DNA of 64,000 nucleotides from Hyphomicrobiales bacterium (GTDB taxonomy: Bacteria; Pseudomonadota; Alphaproteobacteria; Rhizobiales; Beijerinckiaceae), in NCBI GenBank assembly GCA_027484605.1, contig JAIXSR010000095.1:40948-104947 (forward strand). Reading direction: 5' to 3'. Made by a program: the position numbers and the translations under genes. Positions 30,240 through 39,609 of the stretch are shown here, piece by piece (the first letter of the stretch is position 1; every line of letters begins with the position of its first letter). Below the pieces are notes generated by a model, which was given only the letters and a program-made list of their open reading frames with translations, did no database searches and was not told where the DNA came from.

Positions 30240-33200
30240 ATGGCGAATGCATTGCCGTGGAGTGTGCGAGGGATCGACCCGGATATCCGGGAGCAGGCTG
30301 TCGAGGCCGCGCATCGTTCCGGCTTGTCCGTGGGCCAATGGCTGAACCAGGTCCTCGCGGGCAATCTCGATGAGGACGGCGAGGAGGAAGACAGCTACTT
30401 CGCCCGCAATCGCCCGACGACACGGCGGCAGACCCGCCGAAGCGACATTCTCGGCGAACGGCTCGAGCGGCTGGCCCAGGGCTCCCGCAAGGGCGCTGCC
30501 GGCAGGGCCCCGGAGGCCCTGCCGGGCAATGGCCGGATTCTCGACCTCATCGAGAATGCGGTGGAGGCCATCGAAAGGCTGGAACGCCGTCAGGGCAGCG
30601 GGACCCCTGCCCGCAGCGGAACCGACGAGACGCTTGTCGAGGCGCTGCGGAGCTTCGAACGCCGGCTGGAGCAGATGGCCCCGGCACGGCCCAATCCGAT
30701 GGCATCGGTCTCTGTCGCCACGATGACGCGCGCCGGCCATGCCGCCGATGCAGATCCCGCCTTCTCGCAGACGCTGGCGGAGATCGAGGCACGCCGCCGC
30801 AGCCTTGACGGCGACATGGCGTCGGCACGGCCGCTGGCAGCAGCCAACCCGGGCAACGGCCACGCCATCGAGGCGATGAGCCAGCAACTGAATGCGCTGG
30901 TCGGCCGGATCGACGAGATGCGGACCGAGCGCCGCCCGGAAGACAACGCCCTGCGTGCCCGGCTCGACGATCTGGCCAGCCGCATCGCGGAATGGCGCGA
31001 GGCGCCATCCGAATCGATCGCGACCTTGCGCGCAGAGATCGGCACCCTGTCGGACACGCTGGCCGGACTGACCCCGGGCCGGCTGACGGCCGCGCTCGAG
31101 GATGCCCTGTCCCGCACAACCGAACGGGCCATCCGCGCCCAGAGCGGCGATGGCGAGCGGGTTCTGGAATCATTGGGCCGCCTCAACGAGGATGTCCGCG
31201 CCGTCATGCGGGAAATGACGGATAGCCGCGTTTCGGAACGGCTCGGGCAGGAGCTCGGCAACCTGTCCAAGCGGCTTGATCTGGTCGCCAATTCGGTCGG
31301 CGGCCAGCGCCTCGACGATCTCGCGCGGGACCTTCAGGCCGTCCGGGGCATGGTCGAGCAGGCGGCCAAGACCAATCCTGCCGACCAGATGGCCCGCAAG
31401 CTCGACGAGCTCGGCCGGAAACTGGATCGCCAGGATGACCGGGGCGTCCTTTCCGCCATCGAGAGCCTGAACGATCAGGTCAAGGCGCTGGCGGGGCCCG
31501 GCATCAAGGGGCTCGAAAGCCGGCTGGCCGAGATGACCCGCGAGATGAAGAAGCTGGCGGCGGACAAGCAGCCGCTGCCCCAGATGAGCGCGATTGCCGA
31601 CCGGCTCGAGCGGATCGACCGGATCCTCGATCACCGCCCGGATTCGACGCTTGGCGGGCTCGACGCGATCGCGCAGTCGCTGGAAACGATCAGCGGCAAG
31701 CTTGACCGCGAGACAACCACGAGCGCGGATCCGGACATGGCCGCGATGCTGTCGGATCTCTCCTCGCGGTTCGACCATTTGCAGGCGCAGGCGCCGGATA
31801 CCCGGTCTCTCGACCGCCTGCAGGACGAGGTCGCCCGGGTTTTCCAGAAACTCGACCAGATGGGCGGTGCCCCGGCAGGGCTCGATTCGCTGGAGCGGAG
31901 CGTGTCCGATCTTTTCGCCCGGATCGACCAGACCCGGCACGACATGCGGGACATGGCCGAACGCGCCGCCGTGCAGGCGGCGGAGCAGGCCGTCCGCCAG
32001 GCGCCCGCACGCGACGAATCCAATGATACGCTTGCCGCCGAAGGGCTGCTGCTGATCAAGCGCGACCTCAACGAATTCAAGACCGCCCAGACCGAAGCCG
32101 AGCGGCGGACGCGCAGCACGCTCGAAGCGCTGCACGGCACGCTCGAAGGGATCGTGTCGAAACTCGGCCAGATCGAGACGGCCAAGGCCGAGAGCCGCGC
32201 CGCACCTGCCCCGCGTTCCGAGCCGATGCCCGGCCCGGCCGCCGCGCCCGTGACGGCATCCGCACCTGCCGGGCGCGATGTGGCATCGATCCTGCGCCGT
32301 GAGCCAACCGCGCCGGCCATCGACACGCCGAAGCGCGCGGAGGCCCCAGTCCGGCCGCGCGAGGCGACGCCCCGCGCCGATATGGACGCCGATCTTCCCC
32401 TGGAGCCCGGCGTCGCGCCTGGCAGCACCGCGGCAGCGGCCCCGGCGGATCCGCGCAACCAGTTTCTCGCGATGGCCCGCCGGGCAGCACAGGCCGCCCA
32501 TGCCAGCAGCGAGGCGATCCTGGCCGAGGAAGCCAAGCCGGGCAAGGCTGCGAAGGCGCGGCAGCTCGCCGCCAGCGGCTCCTCCTTCCTCAACCGGGCC
32601 CGCAAGCCGATCCTGCTCGGTCTGGCTGCCCTGATCATCTCGATCGGAGCGCTGAAGGTCCTGACGGGCAAGATGGGCCAGAGCGATGACCTTGGCGTGC
32701 CCATGCCGGAGAGGCCGGCTGTTTCGGCCCCCGAGCCGGCTCCCGTTCCTGCCAAGCCGGCAGAAACCGGGAAGAGCGAGCAGAAGGACGATCCGCAGAA
32801 TACCGGCTCGACGAGCCGGCGTGCTGCGCCTGTCGAGCCGCAGGCCCTGCCCACAATCCAGCCGAACGGGATGATCACGCTGCCCGGGGGCAAGCGCGGC
32901 CAGCGCCTTTCCGACACGAGCGCCGTCGCCCAGACCGATCCCGTGACGGTCGGCAGCGTCGGCGTTGACGGCACCGCCAAGCCGATCGAAACCGGACGGG
33001 CCGTCATCAACGAGCTGATCGGTCTCTCCGCGCTGAAGGGCCAGGAAAAGCTGCGCGATGCCGCGCTGCAGGGCAACCAGGCCGCGTGGTTCGAGATCGG
33101 CGTGCGCTATGCCGACGGCAAGGGCGTCCCCCGGGATGGCAAGCTGGCGTCACGGTGGTTCGAGCAGGCCGCCCTGGCAGGTCATGGCCCGTCGCAATAC

Positions 33201-33668
33201 CGCCTCGGCAGCCTCTATCGCGAGGGCAAGATCCTGCCGAAGGAGCCGACGCTCGCCTTCCAGTGGTTCGACCGCGCGGCAGCGCAGGGCCACGTGCTGG
33301 CGATGCACAATGCTGCCGTGCTGCTGGCCGAAGGTGTCCATGGCGCGCCGGATTATGCAGGCGCGGCACTCTGGTTCAAGCGTGCGGCCGAACATGGCAT
33401 CAAGGACAGCCAGTTCAATGTGGCGATCCTCTTCGCCCGTGGCCTCGGTGTGAACCAGGATCTGACCGAATCCTATCGCTGGTTCGCCATTGCGGCCCTT
33501 CAGGGCGACCCGGATGCCGGCAAGAAGCGTGACGACATCGCCGCGCGCCTGACGAAGGAACAGATCGCCCGGGAAAACGAGCGGGTGAAGGCTTTCAAGC
33601 CGATGCCCGCCAATGCCGCCGCGAATGATCCCGGCCAATGGGACAAGCCGGCACGGCAGGGCACCTGA
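30240..33668 (+). CDS. PodJ-like coiled-coil, single-TM, Sel1-repeat protein
   Basis: PWSVRGIDPDIREQAVEAAHRSGLSVGQWLNQVL N-terminus, long coiled coil, TM (PILLGLAALIISIGALKVL), Sel1 repeats (AAWFEIGVRYADGKGVPRDGKLASRWFEQAALAG...). Confidence 0.85.
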   Translation: MANALPWSVRGIDPDIREQAVEAAHRSGLSVGQWLNQVLAGNLDEDGEEEDSYFARNRPTTRRQTRRSDILGERLERLAQGSRKGAAGRAPEALPGNGRILDLIENAVEAIERLERRQGSGTPARSGTDETLVEALRSFERRLEQMAPARPNPMASVSVATMTRAGHAADADPAFSQTLAEIEARRRSLDGDMASARPLAAANPGNGHAIEAMSQQLNALVGRIDEMRTERRPEDNALRARLDDLASRIAEWREAPSESIATLRAEIGTLSDTLAGLTPGRLTAALEDALSRTTERAIRAQSGDGERVLESLGRLNEDVRAVMREMTDSRVSERLGQELGNLSKRLDLVANSVGGQRLDDLARDLQAVRGMVEQAAKTNPADQMARKLDELGRKLDRQDDRGVLSAIESLNDQVKALAGPGIKGLESRLAEMTREMKKLAADKQPLPQMSAIADRLERIDRILDHRPDSTLGGLDAIAQSLETISGKLDRETTTSADPDMAAMLSDLSSRFDHLQAQAPDTRSLDRLQDEVARVFQKLDQMGGAPAGLDSLERSVSDLFARIDQTRHDMRDMAERAAVQAAEQAVRQAPARDESNDTLAAEGLLLIKRDLNEFKTAQTEAERRTRSTLEALHGTLEGIVSKLGQIETAKAESRAAPAPRSEPMPGPAAAPVTASAPAGRDVASILRREPTAPAIDTPKRAEAPVRPREATPRADMDADLPLEPGVAPGSTAAAAPADPRNQFLAMARRAAQAAHASSEAILAEEAKPGKAAKARQLAASGSSFLNRARKPILLGLAALIISIGALKVLTGKMGQSDDLGVPMPERPAVSAPEPAPVPAKPAETGKSEQKDDPQNTGSTSRRAAPVEPQALPTIQPNGMITLPGGKRGQRLSDTSAVAQTDPVTVGSVGVDGTAKPIETGRAVINELIGLSALKGQEKLRDAALQGNQAAWFEIGVRYADGKGVPRDGKLASRWFEQAALAGHGPSQYRLGSLYREGKILPKEPTLAFQWFDRAAAQGHVLAMHNAAVLLAEGVHGAPDYAGAALWFKRAAEHGIKDSQFNVAILFARGLGVNQDLTESYRWFAIAALQGDPDAGKKRDDIAARLTKEQIARENERVKAFKPMPANAAANDPGQWDKPARQGT

Positions 33669-33772
33669 TCGGCCGGGCGGGACCCAATATCTCCGGTTGA
33701 CGCGCGCGCCAGCCGGACCCAGAAGGGGCCGGGACGCATGTACGCGACATGCGTGGCCGGACGCGGTGCCGC

Positions 33773-34699
33773 ATGCAACTCTATCTGCCGATCGCCGAAC
33801 TGCCACTGAACCTCTTCCTGCTTCTGGGCATGGGGGGATCGATCGGGTTCATTTCGGGGCTTTTCGGCGTCGGCGGCGGCTTTCTCCTGACACCGCTGCT
33901 GATCTTTGTCGGCGTGCCCGCCCCGGTGGCCGTGGCGACCAGCGCTGCCCATATCGCCGCCTCGTCCGTGACGGGTGCCCTGACCTATTGGCGCCGCAAC
34001 GCGCTCGATCTCAAGCTCGGGACCGTACTGACCGTCGGCGGGCTGCTCGGCACCCTGGCGGGTGTGTTCTTTTTCAACCAGATGCGCCGGCTCGGCCATC
34101 TCGATCTGGTCATCACGCTTGCCTATGTCACGCTGCTGATGTCGGTCGGCTGCCTGATGTTCGTGGAGAGCATCGGCGCCATGCTCAAGCGCCGGGCCGG
34201 CAAGGTTCAGCCCATGCGGAAGGCCGGCGAGCATGTCTGGTACGAGAAGCTGCCGCTGACCATGCGCTTCCCGCGGTCGAAGATGTCGACCAGCGTGATC
34301 CCGCTCGCGGTGCTGGGCCTGCTCATCGGCTTCATCGGGACCGTCCTGGGGATCGGCGGCGGGTTCCTCGTCGTTCCCGCGCTCATCTACTTCTTCCGTG
34401 TGCCGACATCGATCGTGGTCGGGACCAGCCTGTTCCAGATCCTCGTCACGATGATCGTCGCCACCCTGCTTCATGCCGTCGTCTCGCAGGCAGTCGACGT
34501 GCTGCTGGCGCTCACGCTGGTTGTCGGCGGCGTCATCGGGGCGCAATTCGGCACCCGGACCGGGCAAGCCCTGAAGGGCGAACAGTTCCGGCTGCTGCTG
34601 GCCATGCTCATCCTGATCGTCGGGATCCGCTTCGCCCTCGACCTCGTGGCGGCGCCGGCCGACCGCTTCTCGATCAATGCCACGGAGCTGGAGCGATGA
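33773..34699 (+). CDS. TauE/SafE family sulfite exporter-like permease
   Basis: SIGFISGLFGVGGGFLLTPLL and GLLIGFIGTVLGIGGGFLVVPALIY duplicated motifs. Confidence 0.92.
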   Translation: MQLYLPIAELPLNLFLLLGMGGSIGFISGLFGVGGGFLLTPLLIFVGVPAPVAVATSAAHIAASSVTGALTYWRRNALDLKLGTVLTVGGLLGTLAGVFFFNQMRRLGHLDLVITLAYVTLLMSVGCLMFVESIGAMLKRRAGKVQPMRKAGEHVWYEKLPLTMRFPRSKMSTSVIPLAVLGLLIGFIGTVLGIGGGFLVVPALIYFFRVPTSIVVGTSLFQILVTMIVATLLHAVVSQAVDVLLALTLVVGGVIGAQFGTRTGQALKGEQFRLLLAMLILIVGIRFALDLVAAPADRFSINATELER

Positions 34700-35457
34700 G
34701 GCGCTGCCTGCCCCTGGTGCTCATGCTGCTGGCCCTCACAGGCCCGGGCAGGAGCGAGGAGCTGGTCCTGGCCCTGTCGACGCGCGAGGTCGCGATCACC
34801 TCGACCTATACCGGGGCGGAGGTCACGGTTTTCGGCCATATCGAACGCGATGGCCGGACAATCGCCCGGACGGGCGAATATGACATCGTGGCCCAGGTCC
34901 AGGGCCCTTCCGGCGAGGTGGTGCTGCACCGGAAAGGGCGCTTCGGGTTTATCTGGCTGACGGAAAACCGGCGCCGCTACCCGAAAATCCCGCTCTATTT
35001 CTCGGTCCTCAGCGCCAAGCCCCTGGCCTCGGTCGTCGACGAGGATGGCCGCCAGCGGCTGAAGCTGGGGCTCGAGCATTTCCTGCCCGCCCCGACCCCG
35101 GATACGGAGGAGCGGGACGAGTTCGGCTTCCGCAATGCCCTGCTGCGCCTGCGCCGCGAGGAAGGCGCGCTGACGGAAAACGACAAGGGCGTGACGATGA
35201 TCCGCCCGAACCTCTTCACCGCGCGCATCGTTCTGCCCGCCAAGGCCCCGACCGGACTCTATCTCGTGAACATCTCCATTCTCTCGGAAGGGGTGCCGCT
35301 GAGGACAGCGCAGGCCGGCTTCGTCGTGCGCAAGGTCGGGTTCGACGCCTTCGTCGCCAATGCCGCCCGCAATGATTCCGTGACCTACGGCCTGTTCACG
35401 GTGCTGATGGCCGTCCTGCTGGGCTGGGTGGCCAATGTGGTGTTCCGCAAGGACTAG
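34696..35457 (+). CDS. TIGR02186 family membrane-anchored periplasmic protein
   Basis: LVLALSTREVAITSTYTGAEVTVFGHIERDG, C-terminal TM; 4-bp overlap with TauE/SafE gene. Confidence 0.85.
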   Translation: MRRCLPLVLMLLALTGPGRSEELVLALSTREVAITSTYTGAEVTVFGHIERDGRTIARTGEYDIVAQVQGPSGEVVLHRKGRFGFIWLTENRRRYPKIPLYFSVLSAKPLASVVDEDGRQRLKLGLEHFLPAPTPDTEERDEFGFRNALLRLRREEGALTENDKGVTMIRPNLFTARIVLPAKAPTGLYLVNISILSEGVPLRTAQAGFVVRKVGFDAFVANAARNDSVTYGLFTVLMAVLLGWVANVVFRKD

Positions 35458-35464
35458 GACGCAT

Positions 35465-36172
35465 TCACACCAATGCGGCCATCGGCAGTTCGGCCAGCCC
35501 CTCGCCCAGCATCAGGAACACGCGGCCGCGCGTCGGAAAGAGCCCGGAAATGGCGGGATCGCTGACGCAGAGCGCGCCGGTCAGGCTGCCGAAGGCGGGC
35601 AGCAGCAGCCGGGTCTCGCTGGCCACGAAGCAGCGCCGCCGCTGGCGGCCGGCGCGGGTGGGCAGACGGGCAGCGGGGTGGAGATGGCCGACAATTTCCG
35701 CAAGCCCATCGGCGGCGGGTTCGTGCCGCAGGCGCAAATCGCCCGGAAAGACCAGCTCATCGGCTACCATGCCGGGAAGGCCCGCCAGTTGGGGATCGTG
35801 GTTGCCGGTGATCCAGACCAGCCCGGCCTGCCGGGCCAGTTCGGCAAGCTCGGCGGCGACCGGCGCGAGGCTTGCTTCCATTAGGGTCTGGCGATGTATG
35901 CTGTCACCCAGCAGGACAAGGCGCTCGGGCCGCCATTCCGCCACCAGCGCCAGCAGGCGGGCCATGGTTTCGAGACTGTCATAGGGCGGCAGCATCTGGC
36001 CCTGGCTGGCATAGGCCAGCCCCTTGCCGAGATGGAGATCGGCGACCACCAGAAGCCGCTCGGCCGGCAGATAGGCCGCTCCGGCCGGAAGCAGCAGGAC
36101 CTCATGGCCGGCAAGCGCGATCCGGGCCGGCGCCCCGCGGGCGGCTGGTTTCTGCTGTGCGGCCTGTCTCAT
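35465..36172 (-). CDS. pdeM: Ligase-associated DNA damage response endonuclease PdeM
   Basis: VVADLHLGKGLAYA, LLGDSIH, WITGNHDP metallophosphoesterase motifs; locus context. Confidence 0.92.
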   Translation of the reverse strand: MRQAAQQKPAARGAPARIALAGHEVLLLPAGAAYLPAERLLVVADLHLGKGLAYASQGQMLPPYDSLETMARLLALVAEWRPERLVLLGDSIHRQTLMEASLAPVAAELAELARQAGLVWITGNHDPQLAGLPGMVADELVFPGDLRLRHEPAADGLAEIVGHLHPAARLPTRAGRQRRRCFVASETRLLLPAFGSLTGALCVSDPAISGLFPTRGRVFLMLGEGLAELPMAALV

Positions 36173-38664
36173 GCGGTCCCGAATGCCTCCCCCATCTCGT
36201 CCAGCAGGCGCGCGGCCTCGTCAGCGATCGCCTGGTCGCGGGCCTCGCCATAGACCGGCTCCTTGCCGATCTCGAGCAGGATCGGCACCGACAGGGGCGA
36301 GACCATTGCCAGATCATGGTGCACGATTCGGCCGCGGATCCGCATCAGAAGATCGGAAAGGCGCCGCAGATCCATGAGGCCCGTCGCCGCATCGGCCCGG
36401 GCGGCCTTGAGCAGGACATGGTCGGGTTCGTGCTTGCGCAGCACGTCGAAGATCAGGTCCGTGGACATGGTCACCGCCCGGGCCTTCTTCTCCATGCCCG
36501 GGAAACGGCGCTCGATGAGCCCGGCAATGACCGCACAGGCCCGGAAGGAACGCTTCATCAGCGCACTCTCGTTCAGCCATTCCTCAAGGTCGTCGCCCAG
36601 CATGTCCGGGTCCCAGAGCCGGCCGAGGAAATCCGGCTCGGCCGCGGCGCGGATCGAGGGATCGCGCAGCATCCAGATCGCGATGGCATAATCATTCGCG
36701 ACAAAGCCGAGCGGCTGGAGACCGGCACGCTCGAGGCGGCGGGTCAGCAGCATGCCGAGCGTCTGGTGCGCCAGCCGCCCCTCGAAGGGGAAGGCTGCGA
36801 GGTAGTAGCGCCCGCCCCGCGGAAACGTCTCGACAAGGAGGTCCTCGGGGCCCGGAAGTGCCGAGCGCCCCTGCTGCAAGGCCAGCCAGTCAGCGACCTG
36901 CCCGGGCAGCGCCGACCAGCCGGCGGGATCGGCCAGCATGGCCCGGACCCGCGCCGCGAGATGGGTCGAGAGCGGAAATTTGCCACCATTGTAGGAGGGG
37001 ATCATCGGGTCCCGCCCCTGGGCACGGGACGTCACGACACGGTCCTCGACGATTCCCTCGAACCGAAGCACTTCGCCGGCAAAGACGAATGTATCGCCGG
37101 CGGTCAGGCCTTCCGCGAAGTATTCCTCGATCTCCCCAAGCAGCCGGCCATAGCGCAGGCCCCCGCCCTTCGCCGAGCCGAGATGGACCTTGAGCATCGT
37201 CGACTCGACGATCGTCCCGACATTCATCCGGTAGGCCTGGGCGATCCGCGCATTGGCGATGCGCAGCCGCCCCTCGCCATCCCGCCGGATCTTGGCGAAG
37301 CGATCATAGGCGCGCAGCGCATAGCCGCCATCGGTGGCAAAGCGGATCACGCGGTCGAAAGCATCCCGTCCGAGGCCGGCATAAGGCGCCGCGCCGGTAA
37401 CTTCCCGGAAGAGGGCGTCCGGGTGGACCGGTTCCGCGACGGTCATGCCGAGGCAATGCTGGGCCAGCACGTCGAGCGCGCCTTCGCGGCTTGTCACGGC
37501 ATCCTGCTCGCCGGCGCGGGCGGCCTCGATGGCCGCGTGGCATTCGAGCACCTCGAACCGGTTCGAGGGCACGAGATAGGCCTTGGAAGGCTGGTCGAGC
37601 CGGTGATTGGCCCGCCCGATCCGCTGCAGCAGCCGGCTCGCGCCCTTGGGCGCGCCGACATTGATGACGAGGTCGACATCGCCCCAGTCGATGCCGAGAT
37701 CGAGCGTCGAGGTGCAGACCACCGCATCGAGGCCGCCGGCCGCCATGGCCGCCTCGACCTTGCGGCGCTGGCCGACATCGAGCGAGCCGTGATGGAGGGC
37801 GATGCGGCGGTTTTCCTCGTTGAGGCCCCAGAGTGCCTGAAAGACGAATTCGGCCTGCATGCGCGTATTGACAAAGACGAGGGTCAGCCGATGCCGGCCG
37901 ATCTCGCGATAGATCTCCGCCATGGCATGCCGCGCGGAATGGCCGGCCCAGGGCAGGCGTTCCTCGGTCTCCAGCAGGCGCAGATCGGCCGGCGCGGCGA
38001 GGCTGCGCGGAACCTCGACGAGATCAGCCATGCCGCCACCCGCCTGGTCCACGAGCCAGCGGCGGAGATTGTCGGGCTCGGCCACCGTGGCGGAGAGGCC
38101 GAAGGTGATGGCCCGTGGCGCCAGGAGCCGCAAACGCGCAAGGCCAAGGGCGAGGAGATCGCCGCGCTTTCCGGGCGCCAGTGCATGCAACTCGTCGACG
38201 ATGATCTGCTGAAGGCCGGCAAAGACCTTGCGGGCTTCCGGATTGGCGATCATCAGCGCCACCTGTTCCGGCGTGGTCAGCAGGATCTGCGGCGGCTGGC
38301 GCATCTGGCGCTGGCGGCGCGCCGCCGGCGTATCGCCCGTCCGGGCTTCGATCCGGACCGGCAGGCCCATCTCGGCCACGGGCTCCTCGAGGTTGCGGGC
38401 GATATCGACCGCCAGCGCCTTGAGGGGCGAGATATAGAGCGTATGCAGACCCTCGGATCGAGCGGAACCGGAGAGGTCGACCAGGGTCGGGAGGAAGCCG
38501 GCCAGGGTCTTGCCGGCACCTGTCGGCGCGATCAGCAATGTCGAACGGCGAGCGGCAGCGCGGGCGAGGAGTTGCGCCTGATGCCAGCGCAGGCTCCAGC
38601 CCCGCCGGGCGAACCATTGCGCGAAAATCGCCGGGAGCGGGGAATCAGCCGAGGATACCATCAA
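36169..38664 (-). CDS. Ligase-associated DNA damage response DEXH-box helicase (Lhr-core type)
   Basis: LLIAPTGAGKTLAGFLP, IVDELHAL (DELH), QRIGRANHRLDQPS. Confidence 0.95.
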   Translation of the reverse strand: MMVSSADSPLPAIFAQWFARRGWSLRWHQAQLLARAAARRSTLLIAPTGAGKTLAGFLPTLVDLSGSARSEGLHTLYISPLKALAVDIARNLEEPVAEMGLPVRIEARTGDTPAARRQRQMRQPPQILLTTPEQVALMIANPEARKVFAGLQQIIVDELHALAPGKRGDLLALGLARLRLLAPRAITFGLSATVAEPDNLRRWLVDQAGGGMADLVEVPRSLAAPADLRLLETEERLPWAGHSARHAMAEIYREIGRHRLTLVFVNTRMQAEFVFQALWGLNEENRRIALHHGSLDVGQRRKVEAAMAAGGLDAVVCTSTLDLGIDWGDVDLVINVGAPKGASRLLQRIGRANHRLDQPSKAYLVPSNRFEVLECHAAIEAARAGEQDAVTSREGALDVLAQHCLGMTVAEPVHPDALFREVTGAAPYAGLGRDAFDRVIRFATDGGYALRAYDRFAKIRRDGEGRLRIANARIAQAYRMNVGTIVESTMLKVHLGSAKGGGLRYGRLLGEIEEYFAEGLTAGDTFVFAGEVLRFEGIVEDRVVTSRAQGRDPMIPSYNGGKFPLSTHLAARVRAMLADPAGWSALPGQVADWLALQQGRSALPGPEDLLVETFPRGGRYYLAAFPFEGRLAHQTLGMLLTRRLERAGLQPLGFVANDYAIAIWMLRDPSIRAAAEPDFLGRLWDPDMLGDDLEEWLNESALMKRSFRACAVIAGLIERRFPGMEKKARAVTMSTDLIFDVLRKHEPDHVLLKAARADAATGLMDLRRLSDLLMRIRGRIVHHDLAMVSPLSVPILLEIGKEPVYGEARDQAIADEAARLLDEMGEAFGTA

Positions 38665-38682
38665 GGCAAGGTGGCGTGGCGG

Positions 38683-39609
38683 TCACGCCGCGGCAAGGAG
38701 ATAGAGCGCCCCCGGGACCGGCCGGCCCGCATCGAGGCGAGAGACCGCCTCCTCCTCGGCAAGCAGGGTGAAGCCGGCTGCGCCGGCCAAAGTACGGACG
38801 AGGCCCGGCGCATGGTGCATGCGGCAATCCTCGCCGACCATGACGCCTTCGCCCGGATGGGTCTGCACCGTGAAGGCGAGCAGGCCCGAAGTCGCGAGGC
38901 TGCGTGCCGAGGCTGCAAGGGCAGGCGCGAGATCGGGGAGATAGCAGAAGACATCGGCCGCGATCACCAGATCCGCCTCCGCCAAAGGCTGCTGTTCGAG
39001 GAAGGCCACAAGCTCGCCTGCCTCCAGCCCGGCATAAAGGCCGGTTTCCACGGCAAGGGCGAGCATGCGGGGCGAAAGATCAACGCCGAGGATCCGGCCG
39101 GCGCGCGCACCCAAGGCGCGCGCCATCAGCCCGGTTCCGCAGCCGAGATCGAGCACGCGGCCGAACGTGCGCTCCGGACAATGCCGGTCCAAGGCGGCCA
39201 CCAGCAGGTCAGGCGCGCGATAGGCGAGCTGGCCGACGAGATGGCTGTCGAAGCGCGGCGCGTAATCATCGAACAGGGCCGCGACATAGGCCGGCGGCAT
39301 CGCCCCGGCGACCGGCCTTCCGCCGATCCGGGCGAGCAGGAGGGCAGCACCGAGATGATCGGCAGGGTCAAGCGCGAGAACCCGCTCCAGTGCGGCGCGG
39401 GCCCGGATGTCCTCACCCAGGGCGAGCGCAGCCTTGGCAAGGGCGAGATGTGCCGGCGGCCAAAGCGGCACGCGCTCGAGGGTCTGCTCGAAGAGATCGA
39501 GGGCGGCCTGCCAGTCCCGGTCGGCGAGGGCGGCATCGCCATAGGCGTAGCGGCGGTCGGCGATCATGTCGCCCGATGAGCGGGTGGAGAAAGGCGGCGC
39601 GGCAGTCAT
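38683..39609 (-). CDS. TPR-containing SAM-dependent methyltransferase
   Basis: RVLDLGCGTGLMARAL motif I; N-terminal TPR-like helices; start at 39609 or 39570. Confidence 0.85.
   Translation of the reverse strand: MTAAPPFSTRSSGDMIADRRYAYGDAALADRDWQAALDLFEQTLERVPLWPPAHLALAKAALALGEDIRARAALERVLALDPADHLGAALLLARIGGRPVAGAMPPAYVAALFDDYAPRFDSHLVGQLAYRAPDLLVAALDRHCPERTFGRVLDLGCGTGLMARALGARAGRILGVDLSPRMLALAVETGLYAGLEAGELVAFLEQQPLAEADLVIAADVFCYLPDLAPALAASARSLATSGLLAFTVQTHPGEGVMVGEDCRMHHAPGLVRTLAGAAGFTLLAEEEAVSRLDAGRPVPGALYLLAAA

Noticed and set aside
35872-39579. 1235-aa plus-strand ORF antisense to pdeM, helicase and methyltransferase
   Set aside because: R/G/A/H-rich translation with no coherent domain; it mirrors the GC-rich codon bias of well-supported opposite-strand genes.
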